A DNA stretch of 64,000 nt from Brevibacillus laterosporus LMG 15441 (lineage in GTDB: Bacteria > Bacillota > Bacilli > Brevibacillales > Brevibacillaceae), in assembly GCF_000219535.2 (NCBI RefSeq), contig NZ_CP007806.1:1052501-1116500 (forward strand), written 5' to 3'. The position numbers and the translations under genes are program-made. The notes beneath the pieces were generated by a model. The model did no database searches and was not told the DNA's origin. It saw only the letters and a list, made by a program, of their open reading frames with translations. This document shows, in pieces, positions 62,851-64,000 of the stretch. Within the stretch, counting starts at the first letter, position 1. Every line of letters starts with the position of its first letter.

Positions 62851-64000
62851 ACTCCCTCCATTTCGCATCGACCATGCTCTTCACTTCGTCAGACATCTCT
62901 ATATCATCGGGCCATTCGCGTGTATGACCTTCACTTGGCCATTTCTTAGTAGCGTCGATACCAAGACGGTGACCATAGTAAGCGGTTGGAGAAGAGTGAT
63001 CGAGAGCATCCAGAGGGCCCTCTGTTATGACAAGGTCTCTTTTAGGATCGATATTGTTAAACACTTTCCACATTACTTTGGAAACATCGTGAGGGTCTAT
63101 ATTTTCATCTACTATGATAATCATTTTGGTGTACATCATCTGCCCCATGCCCCACAAGCCATACATGACTTTTTGAGCGTGTTTCGGGAATGCTTTTTTG
63201 ATTGAAACAATAGCGCAGTTATGAAACACTCCCTCAAATGGTAAATGCATATCCACGATTTCTGGTAGCATCAATTTCATTAATGGCAAAAATACACGCT
63301 CTGTAGCTTTTCCTATATAGCAATCCTCCATAGGTGGTTGACCCACAATTGTCGTGGGGTAGATCGGCGAGGTACGGCGTGTCACCTTCTCCACGTGAAA
63401 GACTGGATACATGTCCGCTAGTGAATAGTAGCCCGTGTGATCACCAAAAGGGCCTTCCAAGCGCCTTTCATCTAATTCCACATAGCCTTCCAAAATAAAT
63501 TCGGCTTCTGCAGGAACATATAGCTCATTTGTTATGCATTTCACAACCTCGATCGGTTTCTTGCGCAGATAACCAGCAAATAGCATTTCATCAATCATCT
63601 TTGGCAAAGGAGCGGTAGCCGAGTAGATTAATGCCGGGTCCCCACCGAGTGCGACTGATACAGGCATGCGTTTATACCCTAATCTGCGATATTTTTCATA
63701 GATTTCTTTGCCGTCCTTGTGTAAATGCCAATGCATACCTGTCGTGTTTTTATCATAAACCTGAAGACGGTACATCCCCATGTTTTGTTGTCCTGTTTCA
63801 GGGTCCTTCGTAATTACCAATGGTAGTGTAACGAATCGACCTGCGTCCTTTGGCCAACAATGAAGAACGGGAAGCTGTGTCAGGTCAGGTTCCTCTATTA
63901 CCTCCTGGCAAGGAGCAGATGCTACTTTTTTAGGAAAAATTTTGGATAGCTTGTATAGGTCAGGGGCCATTTTGAGCTGATTCCATAACCCCTTGTAATT
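62825..64000 (-). CDS. mqnL: UbiD-family decarboxylase, probable MqnL, 5' end beyond window
   Basis: Prenylated-FMN-dependent decarboxylase. The frame stays open to the window edge (NYKGLWNQLKMAPDLYKL), so the first ~90 residues of a normal ~480-residue protein are missing. Motifs include GMYRLQVYDKNTTGMHWH, the catalytic-loop LEGPFGDHTGYYS with its conserved Glu and Arg (ERRLEGPFGDHTG region), and TRRTSPIYPTTIVGQPPMED. With the adjacent UbiA homologue it probably decarboxylates the futalosine-derived naphthoate. No UbiX gene is seen. Confidence 0.88.
   Translation of the reverse strand, partial: NYKGLWNQLKMAPDLYKLSKIFPKKVASAPCQEVIEEPDLTQLPVLHCWPKDAGRFVTLPLVITKDPETGQQNMGMYRLQVYDKNTTGMHWHLHKDGKEIYEKYRRLGYKRMPVSVALGGDPALIYSATAPLPKMIDEMLFAGYLRKKPIEVVKCITNELYVPAEAEFILEGYVELDERRLEGPFGDHTGYYSLADMYPVFHVEKVTRRTSPIYPTTIVGQPPMEDCYIGKATERVFLPLMKLMLPEIVDMHLPFEGVFHNCAIVSIKKAFPKHAQKVMYGLWGMGQMMYTKMIIIVDENIDPHDVSKVMWKVFNNIDPKRDLVITEGPLDALDHSSPTAYYGHRLGIDATKKWPSEGHTREWPDDIEMSDEVKSMVDAKWREYGFENDPS

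Overview
The window looks like a low-GC, endospore-forming Gram-positive of the Brevibacillus/Paenibacillaceae type. It carries a gerA-type germinant receptor operon, yunB, cwlJ-gerQ, a broken Spo0E-type gene, strong AGGAGG ribosome sites with frequent GTG/TTG starts, cre, Fur and CRP/FNR-type operators, and a futalosine-type menaquinone gene (mqnC) with UbiA/UbiD partners. The genus is an inference from gene content and not from a database match.

Layout. 1-2000: tail of an unknown gene, a patch of small hairpins, nested inverted repeats, an arylamine N-acetyltransferase and an internally deleted IS3-family element. 2013-6015 (minus): gerAA-gerAB-gerAC. 6381-9558 (minus): Fur-controlled siderophore uptake. 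10058-11839 (minus): a lipoprotein flavin reductase (FMN_bind plus FAD_binding_2). 12199-14412: a DUF402 protein, yunB and a HAD phosphatase. 14681-21000: nirB-nirD and pflB-pflA. 21485-26726: mannitol operon mtlA-mtlR-mtlF-mtlD. 26863-30616: an unassigned three-gene operon (lysine-aminomutase-like radical SAM enzyme, ATP-grasp ligase, MFS transporter). 30852-34246: peptidases pepF and pepD. 34289-38666: sigma-54 activator, a -24/-12 promoter and gabT-gabD. 38938-40515: three small, poorly known proteins. 41077-46636: caa3 oxidase ctaCDEF with ctaG and a ctaM-like gene. 46796-47719 (minus): cwlJ-gerQ. 47904-50696: amino-acid permease and ald. 50894-53129: a VTT-domain protein, a small unknown and mqnC. 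53491-57860: two-domain FMN_bind lipoprotein (PplA-like), type II NADH dehydrogenase with a membrane tail, and a two-part polyprenyl diphosphate synthase. 57901-61726 (mostly minus): accessory DNA with transposase debris, a secreted protein plus small membrane protein pair, a frameshifted spo0E, and an XRE-TPR regulator overlapping a short secreted propeptide gene. 61978-64000 (minus): mqnP-like UbiA and mqnL-like UbiD, the latter running off the window.

How the parts fit. Several loci point to facultatively anaerobic life with flexible electron disposal: nitrite reductase, pyruvate formate-lyase, a flavin reductase lipoprotein and a partial Listeria-type flavin-based extracellular electron transfer set. 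These share TGTGA-N6-TCACA-like palindromes upstream, so one oxygen- or redox-sensing regulator may connect them. The most novel candidates are the FLEET-like cluster with its probable acceptor enzyme, the radical SAM/ATP-grasp/MFS operon, and the peptide-signalling region next to a putative toxin/immunity pair.
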